Shown here: positions 41,611-50,072 of the stretch, piece by piece | Numbering within the stretch: the stretch's first letter is position 1 | Layout: each line of letters opens with the position of its first letter | NCBI GenBank assembly: GCA_964580575.1 | Contig: CAZOLJ010000011.1 | Coordinates: forward strand, 11,345-75,344 | Origin: CAVPDE01 sp964580575 | GTDB lineage: Bacteria > Desulfobacterota > DSM-4660 > Desulfatiglandales > HGW-15 | Direction of reading: 5' to 3' | Length of the DNA stretch: 64,000 nucleotides | The notes under the pieces: model-generated | Seen by the model: only the letters and a program-made list of their open reading frames with translations | What the model was told of the DNA's origin: nothing | Databases searched by the model: none | Position numbers and translations under genes: made by a program

Positions 41611-44457
41611 CTAAGGGGCCGCCCCATCGGCAGACGGGAAATAGACGGTGAAGATCGTGCCGCCGGATTCATGGCAGTCTTCGATCTTGGAGCAGATAGG
41701 GCACTGGCTGATCCGACCGGGGCACACGTCGCTTTCCTCGGGAAGGTGCTTGCATCGGGTGGAAGCCATGCGGATCTGAAAGTGGTAGCGTTCAGAGAAT
41801 ATTTTCATCCGGAGCAGGTCCGCGCCCTTGCCTCCTGCATTGAAGTCAAAAGGCCTTTTGGAAGAGTAGGCCAAGGTGTCCCTTGTCGTGAAAAAGCCTT
41901 CGAAGATTCTCTTCTGTGCCTCTTCAGGAATCCCGACTCCGTAATCCCTCACAATGAGCAGAGCGCCTTGTCCTTTTTTCTGGACGCCCACCTCAATCTT
42001 CCCCTCCTCCGGGGTGTTCTCAACGGCGTTCCGGATGAGGCCGTCAAGGACTTTGTTCAAGACGTCCGGAGGCACGAGAATAGCGGGAACGGCTTCGAGG
42101 TGCGTGAGGATACTCACTTCGCGATGGGAAAAGAGAGGCTTCAGAAAATCGAGCCTTGCCCGCACCTCCTGATCCAGATGAAGCACTTCAGGTTTCACCT
42201 CCTTGGGGCCGAAGGTCCTGTCCAAGTGGTCTTTGATTCGCTGGAACAGGGGCTCCTGGCCGGTCTCTTCCGCAACGACGCTGGAGAGTTCTTCCACGCA
42301 TTGATCGAGGAGCAGAGTGAGGAGACCATAGGTTTTCTGCTGCTTATCCTCCATGATGTCGTCCACTTCGTACTGGATTTCCAGGATGCGCTCCAGGTTG
42401 CGCTTGATCCTTTCCAGGGTGGGCTTCCAGGTGTCCTCCGGAAGGGAGGTCATTCTCTTGGTGAGCAGGTTCAAGGAACTGGAGAGAATGGCCACAGGGG
42501 TCTTGAGTTCATGGGAGAGATGGTTGATCGCTTTATCCTTGGCCCTGTTGAGACTGGTCACTTCCTGGTAGGCCCTTCGGAGTTCTTCAGACACCCTGGC
42601 GTTCTCGATTGAGAGGGCCACCGTGCCCGCGATCGTGTTCAAGGATTCCAGGTCGGTGGGTTCAAACTCGCCCGTCTTCTTGTTGATGGCGCACAGAACA
42701 CCGGTGATGCGCTCACGCGTTCTGAGAGGAACCAGAGCGAGATTCTTGGTCTTGTATCCCAGCTTCTTGTCCCTTTCTTCGTGAATGCGGCGATCCACGG
42801 AGGTGTCGGAGACAATCAACGGCTCCCCGGTCGTGACGACCTTGCCGGCAATGAGCTGGTCAAGGGGAAAACGGATCTCCTTGATCCGTTTCTCCGTCTC
42901 CGTGGTGTCATAAGCGGCTCCGAGGACAAGGAATTCTTGTTTTTTTTCATCCAGAAGCAGAACCACGGAACCCTCTGCATCGACGAGTCGTTTCACTTCA
43001 TCGTTCACATAGTCGATGAGGTCTTCGAGCGCAGGGTGTCGAGGGAGGGCCAGGCTGATCCTGAGAAGAGCCTCCTTGTTGCGGAGGGCCTTCTTGAGGT
43101 CTTCAGCGAACCGCGCGTTTTCAATGGACAGAGCCACGGTCCCCGCCACCATGTTGAGCAGTTCTAGGTCCGTCTCTTCGAAGGATCCCACCTTCTTGTT
43201 AATGGCGCAGAGAGCGCCGATAATCCGGTCGCTGCTCTTCAGGGGCACCTCGGCCAGGGTCCGGGTCCTGTAGCCTAGGCGTTTGTCTCTCTCCTCGTGA
43301 AGCTCGCGGTCCGCAGAAGTATCTGAAACGATAATGGGTTCCCCGGTCATGATCACGCGGCCGGCGATCAGTTGATCTATAGAAAAGCGGATCTCTTCGA
43401 TCCTTTTTTGGGCGTCGCGGTCGTCATAGGCAGCACCCAGAACAAATAGATCCCCTTTGATTTCATCGTGGAGCACGGCCATGGCGCCTTCGGTTCCCAG
43501 AAGGGCTTTGACCTCGCTGTTCACGTAATAGAGAAGGTCTCCCAGGTCCGGATGCTCGGGCAGGGCCATGCTGATCCGGAGCATGGCCTCATTGTTTCGG
43601 GCAATCCTCTTTTCCTGGGTCACGTCCCTGAGGATCACGATGATGCCTGCAGGCTCCTCCTTGGATTCGAAAAACACGGCGGCCCGGATGACTACGTCGA
43701 GGATCCGGCCGTCCTCGGTGAGACGCCGGGTTTCAAAATGACGGATGACCCTTTCAGCATAAAGCCTCTTGGTTATCTCTCGTGTTTCCTGCTCAAAGCC
43801 TGGTGGGATAAAGGGAATCCTCTTTCCTTCGAGCTCAAGTTGTGTCCAGCCGAAGGTCTCCGTGAAGGCCGGATTCAGGTAGGACACTCGACCATCAAGA
43901 CTTAAAACAAAGATCGGATAGGGTTCAAAATCGAGAAGGGCCCTTTGCCGTCTTTCCGATACCCGCAGAGCCTCTTCGGCTTTTTTCCTGTCGCTGATGT
44001 CCTGGAGGGTTTCGATGGCGCCCACGATGGCATCCTTGTCGTCAATCAATGGGGCGGCTGTAAAAAAGAGCCATTTGCCTCCATTCTTGAGCTTGGGAAA
44101 GAAATCTTCGGCTTCGTAGGCTCCCCCGATGAGTGAAGATTTTCTGTACTTGCCGGCATAGTAGGCGGCAATCTTCTCTTCAGAAGCTCCGTCAACAATG
44201 AAATCCGCAAGGATGGGTCTTTGGCTGGGATAAAAGGTCTTCCACTGGTTCTTTGTTCCGACCAGCTCTTTCGCAGAAAAGCCGGTCAGGTTTTCGAAGG
44301 CCTTGTTGCAGTGGGTGATGACGTGATTCTCGTCAATGACAAAGGCGGCGATGGAAAGCCCCTGCAGGATCCGGCTGAGGCGTTTCTCGCTCTCCTTCAA
44401 GGAGGGTCGGCCCTTAGCTCCTTTAAGAGTTCTTTTTGAGGAAAGCTTCTTGGTCAT
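41611..44457 (-). CDS. Large hybrid-sensor type histidine kinase, PAS-PAS-GAF-GAF-HisKA-HATPase, with Cys cluster
   Basis: 948 residues, no membrane segment, so soluble. Two PAS domains lie at about residues 22-160 and 165-290. Two GAF domains at about 300-465 and 480-640 are close duplicates, sharing blocks such as HEERDKRLGYRTRTLAEVPL and HEERDKKLGYKTKNLALVPL. The HisKA helix has the phospho-acceptor His in INHLSHELKTPV. The HATPase has N-box (LIRNAVENTPE), G1 (DYGVGIPEE), F-box and a lid, after which six cysteines cluster in a segment of about 28 residues (TRCKHLPEESDVCPGR ... CPICSKIEDC) before the last strand GGTIFTVYFP. The cysteines may bind metal or sense redox. No response regulator adjoins. 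Confidence 0.9.
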   Translation of the reverse strand: MTKKLSSKRTLKGAKGRPSLKESEKRLSRILQGLSIAAFVIDENHVITHCNKAFENLTGFSAKELVGTKNQWKTFYPSQRPILADFIVDGASEEKIAAYYAGKYRKSSLIGGAYEAEDFFPKLKNGGKWLFFTAAPLIDDKDAIVGAIETLQDISDRKKAEEALRVSERRQRALLDFEPYPIFVLSLDGRVSYLNPAFTETFGWTQLELEGKRIPFIPPGFEQETREITKRLYAERVIRHFETRRLTEDGRILDVVIRAAVFFESKEEPAGIIVILRDVTQEKRIARNNEAMLRISMALPEHPDLGDLLYYVNSEVKALLGTEGAMAVLHDEIKGDLFVLGAAYDDRDAQKRIEEIRFSIDQLIAGRVIMTGEPIIVSDTSADRELHEERDKRLGYRTRTLAEVPLKSSDRIIGALCAINKKVGSFEETDLELLNMVAGTVALSIENARFAEDLKKALRNKEALLRISLALPRHPALEDLIDYVNDEVKRLVDAEGSVVLLLDEKKQEFLVLGAAYDTTETEKRIKEIRFPLDQLIAGKVVTTGEPLIVSDTSVDRRIHEERDKKLGYKTKNLALVPLRTRERITGVLCAINKKTGEFEPTDLESLNTIAGTVALSIENARVSEELRRAYQEVTSLNRAKDKAINHLSHELKTPVAILSSSLNLLTKRMTSLPEDTWKPTLERIKRNLERILEIQYEVDDIMEDKQQKTYGLLTLLLDQCVEELSSVVAEETGQEPLFQRIKDHLDRTFGPKEVKPEVLHLDQEVRARLDFLKPLFSHREVSILTHLEAVPAILVPPDVLNKVLDGLIRNAVENTPEEGKIEVGVQKKGQGALLIVRDYGVGIPEEAQKRIFEGFFTTRDTLAYSSKRPFDFNAGGKGADLLRMKIFSERYHFQIRMASTRCKHLPEESDVCPGRISQCPICSKIEDCHESGGTIFTVYFPSADGAAP

Positions 44458-44585
44458 GGGGGATTGCTCAGGCGTCTCCTTGAACGGGGAGGATAGTACA
44501 GGTGTGTTGAAATCTCAAGGCGTTTCTGTTATTTCTTCGCCTGTGCCCGGACAACCTCCACGGATCACTGTGAAAAAGGAGAGCC

Positions 44586-45950
44586 ATGGATCGATTTTTG
44601 AACCCCAAAAGCATAGCCGTCATCGGCGCCTCCGCAGACCCGCGAAAAGGGGGCTACGCCCTTGTCAGCAACCTGAAGGAGAAGATCCCTGCGGGCTTGT
44701 ATCCGGTCAACCCAGGAGCCTCAGAGGTCTGCGGTCTCCCCGCGTTCAAGAGCGTCGACGATCTGCCTGAAGACGTGGATCTCGCCGTCCTTTTCATCCC
44801 TGCGGCCGCGGTCCCTGAGGCCATGGAAGCGTGCGGAAAGAAGGGGATCTCGCGGATCATGATTCAGAGCGCCGGCTTCGCTGAAACCGGTCCCCAGGGC
44901 CTTGCCCTTCAAGAGGCCTGCCTTCGGGTGGCCGAGAAATACGGGATGCGCGTCTGGGGCCCGAACTGCATGGGTGTTGTCAACGGATCGAGCGGCCTGG
45001 TCGCTTCTTTTATGAGGCCGGATATCTGGCGCGGCCATCTCAAACCAGGCAATGTCTCTCTCATTGTTCAGAGCGGGATGCTCTCTGCAGGGTTTCTGGT
45101 CCAAGTTTTGAAAGAAGGGTTTTTCGGGCTTAGCAAAGCCTGTTCCATTGGAAACCGGTGCGATGTCAATGAAAGCGATCTCCTCGAGTATTTTGCGGAA
45201 GATCCTGAGACAGAAGTCATCGCCATGTACCTGGAATCCATCATCGATGTTTCCCGCTTTCGCAACGCCATGTCCGCTTTAAGAAAGCCCGTTGTGCTCC
45301 TGAAAGGGGGAATCAGCGATGAGGGAGCGCAAGCGGCGCGAAGCCACACGGGCAGCCTTGCAGGAGACGGCCGGCTCACAGAAGGATTCCTCCGGCAGGT
45401 GAGGATCCACAGGGCCACGGATTTTTTTGAGATGGTGGACATGGCTCGGGGCCTGAGCCTCTGGCAGGGAAGAGAACGAGGAACGCGAATAGGGATCGTC
45501 ACGTTTAGCGGGGCTTCCGGGATTGTGGCAGCCGACCATTTTGCCGGCCTGGGCATGACCCTGGCACCCCTTTCTCCGGAAACCATCCGAACCTTGAAGA
45601 AGGTTTTTCCACCTTGGATGAATCCTCAGAATCCTGTAGATTTGTGGCCTGCCATTGAACGAGTGGGGCAAAAGGCTTTTGAGGTTGCCATCAAGGCGAT
45701 CCTCGCAGACCCCCAGGTCGATGCGCTCTATCTTCATCTTTACATGGACCGGGAAATCCTCGCGCAAGGAGTCGGGTTTTTGGAGAGCCTGAGAGGCTCG
45801 ACGAAACCGACGGCCATTTGGCTGATTGGAGACCCCCAGTGTTTCAGGACGGTTCGGGACATCGTAGAACCTCTTGGCACTGTGGTTTTCACAGAACTGG
45901 CGCGGGGCGCCCGAGTTCTCAGCACGAAGCTCGCTTCCCCGCACCCTTGA
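44586..45950 (+). CDS. ADP-forming acyl-CoA (acetyl-CoA) synthetase, alpha subunit type
   Basis: 454 residues. A CoA-binding Rossmann domain opens LNPKSIAVIGASADPRKGGY, followed by the succinyl-CoA ligase-like domains: LIVQSGMLSAGFLVQ, GNRCDVNESDLLEYFAEDPE, and the phosphohistidine loop AARSHTGSLAGDGR. These are domains 1, 2 and 5 of NDP-forming acyl-CoA synthetases. The ATP-grasp beta part, often fused in bacteria, is absent, and no beta-subunit gene lies next to it. Such enzymes make ATP from acyl-CoA in anaerobes, here possibly from branched or aromatic acids. The partner subunit must lie elsewhere if the enzyme is active. GGAG precedes the start. Confidence 0.85.
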   Translation: MDRFLNPKSIAVIGASADPRKGGYALVSNLKEKIPAGLYPVNPGASEVCGLPAFKSVDDLPEDVDLAVLFIPAAAVPEAMEACGKKGISRIMIQSAGFAETGPQGLALQEACLRVAEKYGMRVWGPNCMGVVNGSSGLVASFMRPDIWRGHLKPGNVSLIVQSGMLSAGFLVQVLKEGFFGLSKACSIGNRCDVNESDLLEYFAEDPETEVIAMYLESIIDVSRFRNAMSALRKPVVLLKGGISDEGAQAARSHTGSLAGDGRLTEGFLRQVRIHRATDFFEMVDMARGLSLWQGRERGTRIGIVTFSGASGIVAADHFAGLGMTLAPLSPETIRTLKKVFPPWMNPQNPVDLWPAIERVGQKAFEVAIKAILADPQVDALYLHLYMDREILAQGVGFLESLRGSTKPTAIWLIGDPQCFRTVRDIVEPLGTVVFTELARGARVLSTKLASPHP

Positions 45951-46017
45951 CCGTGGGAACGAAGGCTCTGAGAACGCCTCTGCGGAGCGGATGAGAGAAG
46001 AGGTGGGAGGAGGGGCG

Positions 46018-46887
46018 CTAGGAAAAGTATTTCAGGATTCCCGTTGAATCGATTTCATTCTTTTCGATCCCCAGCGTCTTTGCATCGATTCCCAAAGCAA
46101 GCCCCATCAGCTGGGTATAGAGGAGGGACGGGAGGGCGTGATCGGTGCCTCTGCGGGAGTGAAGAATTCTCTGAACCCTGTCAAATTGGATCTGGCAAAA
46201 AGGGCATGCCACGCAGAGGAAGGCTGCTCCGGCTCGTTTCGCATCCGAAAGCTTACTCTCCGTAAGATCAAGGGACAGCTCGTCATGGATGCCCCAGAGC
46301 GGGGCCCCGCAACATTCGAGCTTTTTCGCCCAGGAAATGCTTTTTGCACCGGTCACTTGAACGAGGTCGTCAAATTTGGAGGGATCGGCGGGTTGATCAA
46401 ACTGCGCGACCTCTTTGGGCCGAAGCAGATGACATCCGTAGTGGGTGGCGATGGGGAGGCCGTCAAGCCTCTTCTTGATTTTTTTCTGGAGGCCTTCGAT
46501 TCCGATCTCCGCATGGAGAATGTCCAGAACGTGCCGGACCGCGACTTCGCCGGTGTATTGGAGGCCTTCTTTGTGGAGAGAGGCATTGATGTCCTCCCTT
46601 TCGGAGACATGGTCCTTTAAGACCTGGTTGGCATGCTTGAGACTGCCGTAACAGCAGTTGCACAGGGTCATGAGGTTCAGGTGTTCTTTTTCCGCCAAGG
46701 CCAGGTTGTGTGCAGAAGAGAGGAGATAGGCGCGGTAGCGGAAGTTCTTGAGGGGATATCCGCAACAGCTGAATTGCTTGATGTCGACCAACTCCACACC
46801 GAGCGCGTTGAGCACGGCGTCTGTGGACGATTCGTACTGCCTGAGATAAATGGATGTGGCGCAACAGCGCTGCAATGCGAATTTCAT
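46018..46887 (-). CDS. hdrB: CoB-CoM heterodisulfide reductase subunit B-like protein
   Basis: 289 residues. Two CCG domains are present. The first has paired Cys in LQRCCATS, FSCCGYPLK and LCNCCYGS; the second has GCHLLRP, LECCGAPLW and CVACPFC. Each gives the CX31-39CCGX35-36CXXC pattern that holds a noncubane 4Fe-4S cluster in HdrB. In methanogens HdrB reduces the CoM-CoB disulfide; in sulfate reducers homologues (HdrB/QmoB-associated, DsrK-like) handle low-potential electrons or menaquinone-linked disulfide chemistry. The start overlaps the end of the upstream membrane gene by 4 bases (ATGA), so the two form one unit. Confidence 0.9.
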   Translation of the reverse strand: MKFALQRCCATSIYLRQYESSTDAVLNALGVELVDIKQFSCCGYPLKNFRYRAYLLSSAHNLALAEKEHLNLMTLCNCCYGSLKHANQVLKDHVSEREDINASLHKEGLQYTGEVAVRHVLDILHAEIGIEGLQKKIKKRLDGLPIATHYGCHLLRPKEVAQFDQPADPSKFDDLVQVTGAKSISWAKKLECCGAPLWGIHDELSLDLTESKLSDAKRAGAAFLCVACPFCQIQFDRVQRILHSRRGTDHALPSLLYTQLMGLALGIDAKTLGIEKNEIDSTGILKYFS

Positions 46888-48650
46888 GAAGGTTGATCCG
46901 CCGGCTTTTTGTTCTTCAGGCGCTCCATGGCCATGTTCTTGATTTTATAGAGGACATCGGTGACGCGCACTCCCTGGGGGCATGCCTCCTGGCACTGATA
47001 ACAGCCCAAACAGGACCAAAGCATGTTGGATTTGAAAATGGGATCGCTGAAACCCGTGATGGCCGCATGGATGATCTGGTGCGGAGTGAGCCCCAAGGCT
47101 TCAGGCGGGTTCGGGTAGCGCTGGACCACAGGGCATGCGACCGAGCAGGTCGTGCAGGTGAAGCAGAAGGAATAACTCTCGCCCCAGTCGGAGAGCCCGA
47201 GGTCCTTCCTGAATCCCAGGTCGGCTTTTTGGATGTCCAACACGCTGTCCTGAAGGTCGACCCTGTTGCAAACCTCCTCCAGCGCGTTGCGTATGGACGA
47301 GAGCGGCTTTTCATACGCTTCCGGCGCCAGCTCCTCGCGCCTCAACGCACGATAGAAAGAAAGCGGGGAGAGGAGGAGCACCTCTGGGATCCCCCTGCCG
47401 AGCACAGCCTCTCTTGCCTTGAACCACAACTCCTGAAGATTGATTCCCACAGGACAGACGCCAGTGCAACGATAGCAGTTGCTGCAAAGATAAAGACCTT
47501 CCTGCAGGCTCCGGATCTTTTCTTCGTCCAGGTTTTTCCCTTGGGCAAAGGCCATGAGAGGAGCCAGTTTTTCAGAGGGCAGGATCTTCGTGTTCAGGAT
47601 TTCGTCCTCCCAGATTCTGACGGCGCACCGGCTGGTACAGGTCCCGCAATGAGTGCATGCATCCAGCTCGATGAGTTGCTTGGTCATGAGATTGGCCGGG
47701 TCGGATTCCTTCGCATCCATGACCGCATTGGTAAGAAGGCTCAAAGGGCTCGCGATGAGATGAAACATCCTGCTGAAGGGCAAATAGGCCAGCCCGACAA
47801 AGCAGGCCAGAAAATGAACATACCACAGGATGACAGGAATTCCCGCCCTGTCCAAAAAGCCCCCCATAGGCCTCGTGACCGTGGCCACAGGGTAGCTGAT
47901 GAAGGCCCACTGGGGTTTGGAATGGCAGCTGACGCAGGACACTTCATGGACTTCTTTTCCTTGCGCCAGGATTTCCTTTTCAAAAGGACCTTTCACCGCA
48001 GAGGAGACAGTGCCGAATTCTTCGACCCAGTAGCTTTCCAGAGCCTTGAGTTCTTCCTTGCTTGCCGTGACCGCGTACTCCTCGACCATTGATTGGTAAG
48101 CCGCGTAAGAGCCGATTTTGCTTCCTTCAAGAAGGAAGCCGGAGAGCATCACCACGGCAAGGATCACGAGGGCATACCGATCCATCCGATTCGTGAAAAG
48201 AGGCATTTTGAGAAAAAAGCGCCGGTAGATTGAAATCCCGACTCCTATCATCACCATGAGGCCGAAGAGATTCCTTAAGAACAGAAAAGGGTTGAGGGTG
48301 GCGGAGTAGTCTCTGAACAGCGGGTAGGAAATGGTTTTTTCCAGAGCATGCATGAGGAGAAGCAGGAGGAACCCCCAGAAGAGACACAGGTGCATCACCC
48401 AGCGAAGCAAACTCTCCCGGAGAATCCTTGACTGGAGAAGGATGTCGCAAAAGAAGGCCTTGACGACTCTCAAGATCTTCCCGCTGAACAGGGTCAGGAA
48501 GATCCCTTTCAAGACGGCTGATACCCGTGTGCCGGCCTTGGACGCCTCGTCTTGTGGATCAAGCGTGAACCGAAACCAGGAGGACACCTTCAACACCAGG
48601 CCAAAGACAAAAATGACCAGAGCAATGTAAAGGCTGACGGTGAAGAACAT
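46884..48650 (-). CDS. Membrane iron-sulfur protein: NarI-like domain, heme c motif and two HdrC ferredoxin domains
   Basis: 588 residues. An N-terminal membrane part of about 250 residues (helices VSLYIALVIFVFGLVLKVSS, LCLFWGFLLLLLMHALEKTI and ILAVVMLSGFLLEG) matches the NarI/QmoC/HdrE b-cytochrome type. After the third helix group lies CVSCH, a heme c attachment motif, expected on the outside. Two HdrC-type units follow, each with two 4Fe-4S motifs: CTHCGTCTSRC with CSNCYRCTGVCP, and CFTCTTCSVACP with CLGCYQCQEACP. The fusion resembles QmoC plus an extra ferredoxin and a c-heme. With HdrB it probably forms a quinone-linked disulfide or electron-transfer complex; direction and partner are not known. 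Confidence 0.85.
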   Translation of the reverse strand: MFFTVSLYIALVIFVFGLVLKVSSWFRFTLDPQDEASKAGTRVSAVLKGIFLTLFSGKILRVVKAFFCDILLQSRILRESLLRWVMHLCLFWGFLLLLLMHALEKTISYPLFRDYSATLNPFLFLRNLFGLMVMIGVGISIYRRFFLKMPLFTNRMDRYALVILAVVMLSGFLLEGSKIGSYAAYQSMVEEYAVTASKEELKALESYWVEEFGTVSSAVKGPFEKEILAQGKEVHEVSCVSCHSKPQWAFISYPVATVTRPMGGFLDRAGIPVILWYVHFLACFVGLAYLPFSRMFHLIASPLSLLTNAVMDAKESDPANLMTKQLIELDACTHCGTCTSRCAVRIWEDEILNTKILPSEKLAPLMAFAQGKNLDEEKIRSLQEGLYLCSNCYRCTGVCPVGINLQELWFKAREAVLGRGIPEVLLLSPLSFYRALRREELAPEAYEKPLSSIRNALEEVCNRVDLQDSVLDIQKADLGFRKDLGLSDWGESYSFCFTCTTCSVACPVVQRYPNPPEALGLTPHQIIHAAITGFSDPIFKSNMLWSCLGCYQCQEACPQGVRVTDVLYKIKNMAMERLKNKKPADQPS

Positions 48651-48942
48651 ATTAGATTTCTTTCAGGACAGCGATGAGGCGCTGTGGTGAATACCTCACA
48701 CATTTCCCGTCGCATTTCAAGAAAAATCATGTCGGAGGGCGACCGGTCCCGCATCGTTTTCCTTGCGGAATATTTAGCAGAGCCGCCGATCTCCCGACGG
48801 CAAAATGCACTTTCTCCTTGCGTCTTCAGAGGATATCGGTTATGTAGATCGCGGCCACTCTTGGGGGAACTCGGGAGGCCTCACCCGTAGCATGAAGCCG
48901 TGCAGGGAATGAGCGAAGCGGCTTCCACCATGAAAAAGGGGG
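48651..48942. other. Intergenic region with no supported gene
   Basis: About 290 bases upstream of the Hdr membrane gene. No open frame with a ribosome site and no palindromic family member is seen. A hairpin-capable GAAGCCG...CGGCTTC pair at about 48893-48925 is the only structure. Confidence 0.4.
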
Positions 48943-49065
48943 ATGCGCTCGGTGGACAGAACCGGAAACACGACAAAGGGCGAACGGACTCTTCTGGAAA
49001 CGGTCAGGGAGAAGGTGAAATTCGAGGCCTTTGGCGGAGAGATGCTTGAAAAAAAGTCAGCCTGA
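48943..49065 (+). CDS. Possible 40-residue small ORF
   Basis: ATG 48943, stop 49063-49065. It reads MRSVDRTGNTTKGERTLLET then VREKVKFEAFGGEMLEKKSA, an ordinary-looking helical, charged composition ending in a plausible C-terminus. A run AAAAAGGGGG stands next to the ATG but is too close for an ideal ribosome site. It lies 97 bases before the acetyltransferase gene. No family recognised; it may be chance. Confidence 0.3.
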   Translation: MRSVDRTGNTTKGERTLLETVREKVKFEAFGGEMLEKKSA

Positions 49066-49162
49066 GCGGAAACAGCGGAAGGATTTACCTTCCGCGTGAC
49101 TGGGTCGGCCATCACGTCAAAATTGTCGGAATGGACTGATTCCTGAAAGAAAGGGGTGTGCG

Positions 49163-49606
49163 GTGGTTGGAGAGAAGATCTTAATCAGGCGAATGAAAAC
49201 AGCGGATGCCGAGGCCGTAGGCAAGATCGATGCGGCCATTGATAAACGGCCGACCCGGTTAGACTTCAAACAGATCGTGCCCGAAGAACTCAAGCGGAGA
49301 GAGGATGCTAGTTACGTCGCCGAGATCAAAGGCAAGGTGGTGGGGTTCATGATCAGCTACATCACGTACGGCACTTTCGGGGCAGACCGGTGCGCGTGGA
49401 TCGCCAGGTTCGGGGTGAACCCCAAGTGGATGGGGCAGGGCATCGGGAAAAAACTCGCTGAGGAAATATTGAAAGTCTACAAAGACAAGGGGGTCACGGA
49501 GATTTTCACTTCCGTGCGGTGGGATGCGACCGACATTCTCTCCTTCTTTAAGACCCTTGGTTTTGAAAGAAGCAACTTTATCAATCTCTGGAAAAAGATC
49601 GAATGA
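49163..49606 (+). CDS. GNAT family N-acetyltransferase
   Basis: 147 residues from a GTG with AGGGG about 8 bases upstream. The N-terminal ILIRRMKTADAEAVGKIDAA is typical of GNAT start, and the acetyl-CoA-binding motif A reads RFGVNPKWMGQGIGKKLAEE (Q-x-x-G-x-G/A) near residue 100. The C-terminal VRWDATDILSFFKTLGFER contains the second strand of the fold. Substrate unknown. It is the first of five plus-strand genes, ending 58 bases before the next. Confidence 0.87.
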   Translation: MVGEKILIRRMKTADAEAVGKIDAAIDKRPTRLDFKQIVPEELKRREDASYVAEIKGKVVGFMISYITYGTFGADRCAWIARFGVNPKWMGQGIGKKLAEEILKVYKDKGVTEIFTSVRWDATDILSFFKTLGFERSNFINLWKKIE

Positions 49607-49664
49607 GAACATCCGGTCGTGCGATCTATGGAGCAAGAACATCCTGAATGAGAAAGGACAGAGG

Positions 49665-50063
49665 ATGATCTACATAGGGAATTTCCTTCACACCACCAAC
49701 CAGGAGCAGAGACAGGAGATGGACAGGCGGCATGGAGAATTCGCCCTGATCGTGGAGGCTGCCGATGCCGAAACCGCACTCCATCTTTTCAGAGAAAAAC
49801 TCATCTCCTATCGAAGCGTCAGAGATTTTTTCCAGGGGGAGTGCTCCATCTTTCTGACCCAGTTCTATGAATTGAAAGCTTTTCCAAAGAAAGAAGCTCT
49901 CATGCTGAGCTACAGTTCCTATGCCGGAGACCCGGTCATGCCTTTCATCGGCTGCACGCTCCCGTCGGCCATGTCGGATGAATGCCGGATTTATGAATGG
50001 AACGAGAATGAACCGAAAATCGACGGAATGAAGGGCAAGCCTTTTGTGGAGTTCACACTGTAA
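49665..50063 (+). CDS. Hypothetical protein
   Basis: 132 residues from ATG 49665, with AGAGG-type sequence before it. The start MIYIGNFLHTTNQEQRQEMD and the later FREKLISYRSVRDFFQGECS suggest a small alpha-beta protein. No family is recognised, and no metal or catalytic motif stands out. It lies between the acetyltransferase and the DapF homologue on the same strand with 9 bases to the latter, so co-transcription is likely. Confidence 0.65.
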   Translation: MIYIGNFLHTTNQEQRQEMDRRHGEFALIVEAADAETALHLFREKLISYRSVRDFFQGECSIFLTQFYELKAFPKKEALMLSYSSYAGDPVMPFIGCTLPSAMSDECRIYEWNENEPKIDGMKGKPFVEFTL

Positions 50064-50072
50064 GATCCTCCT

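Noticed and set aside
46893..48092. A 399-codon frame antisense to the Hdr membrane gene
   Set aside because: The minus strand has many Cys motifs in the right spacing; the antisense product is unrecognisable.
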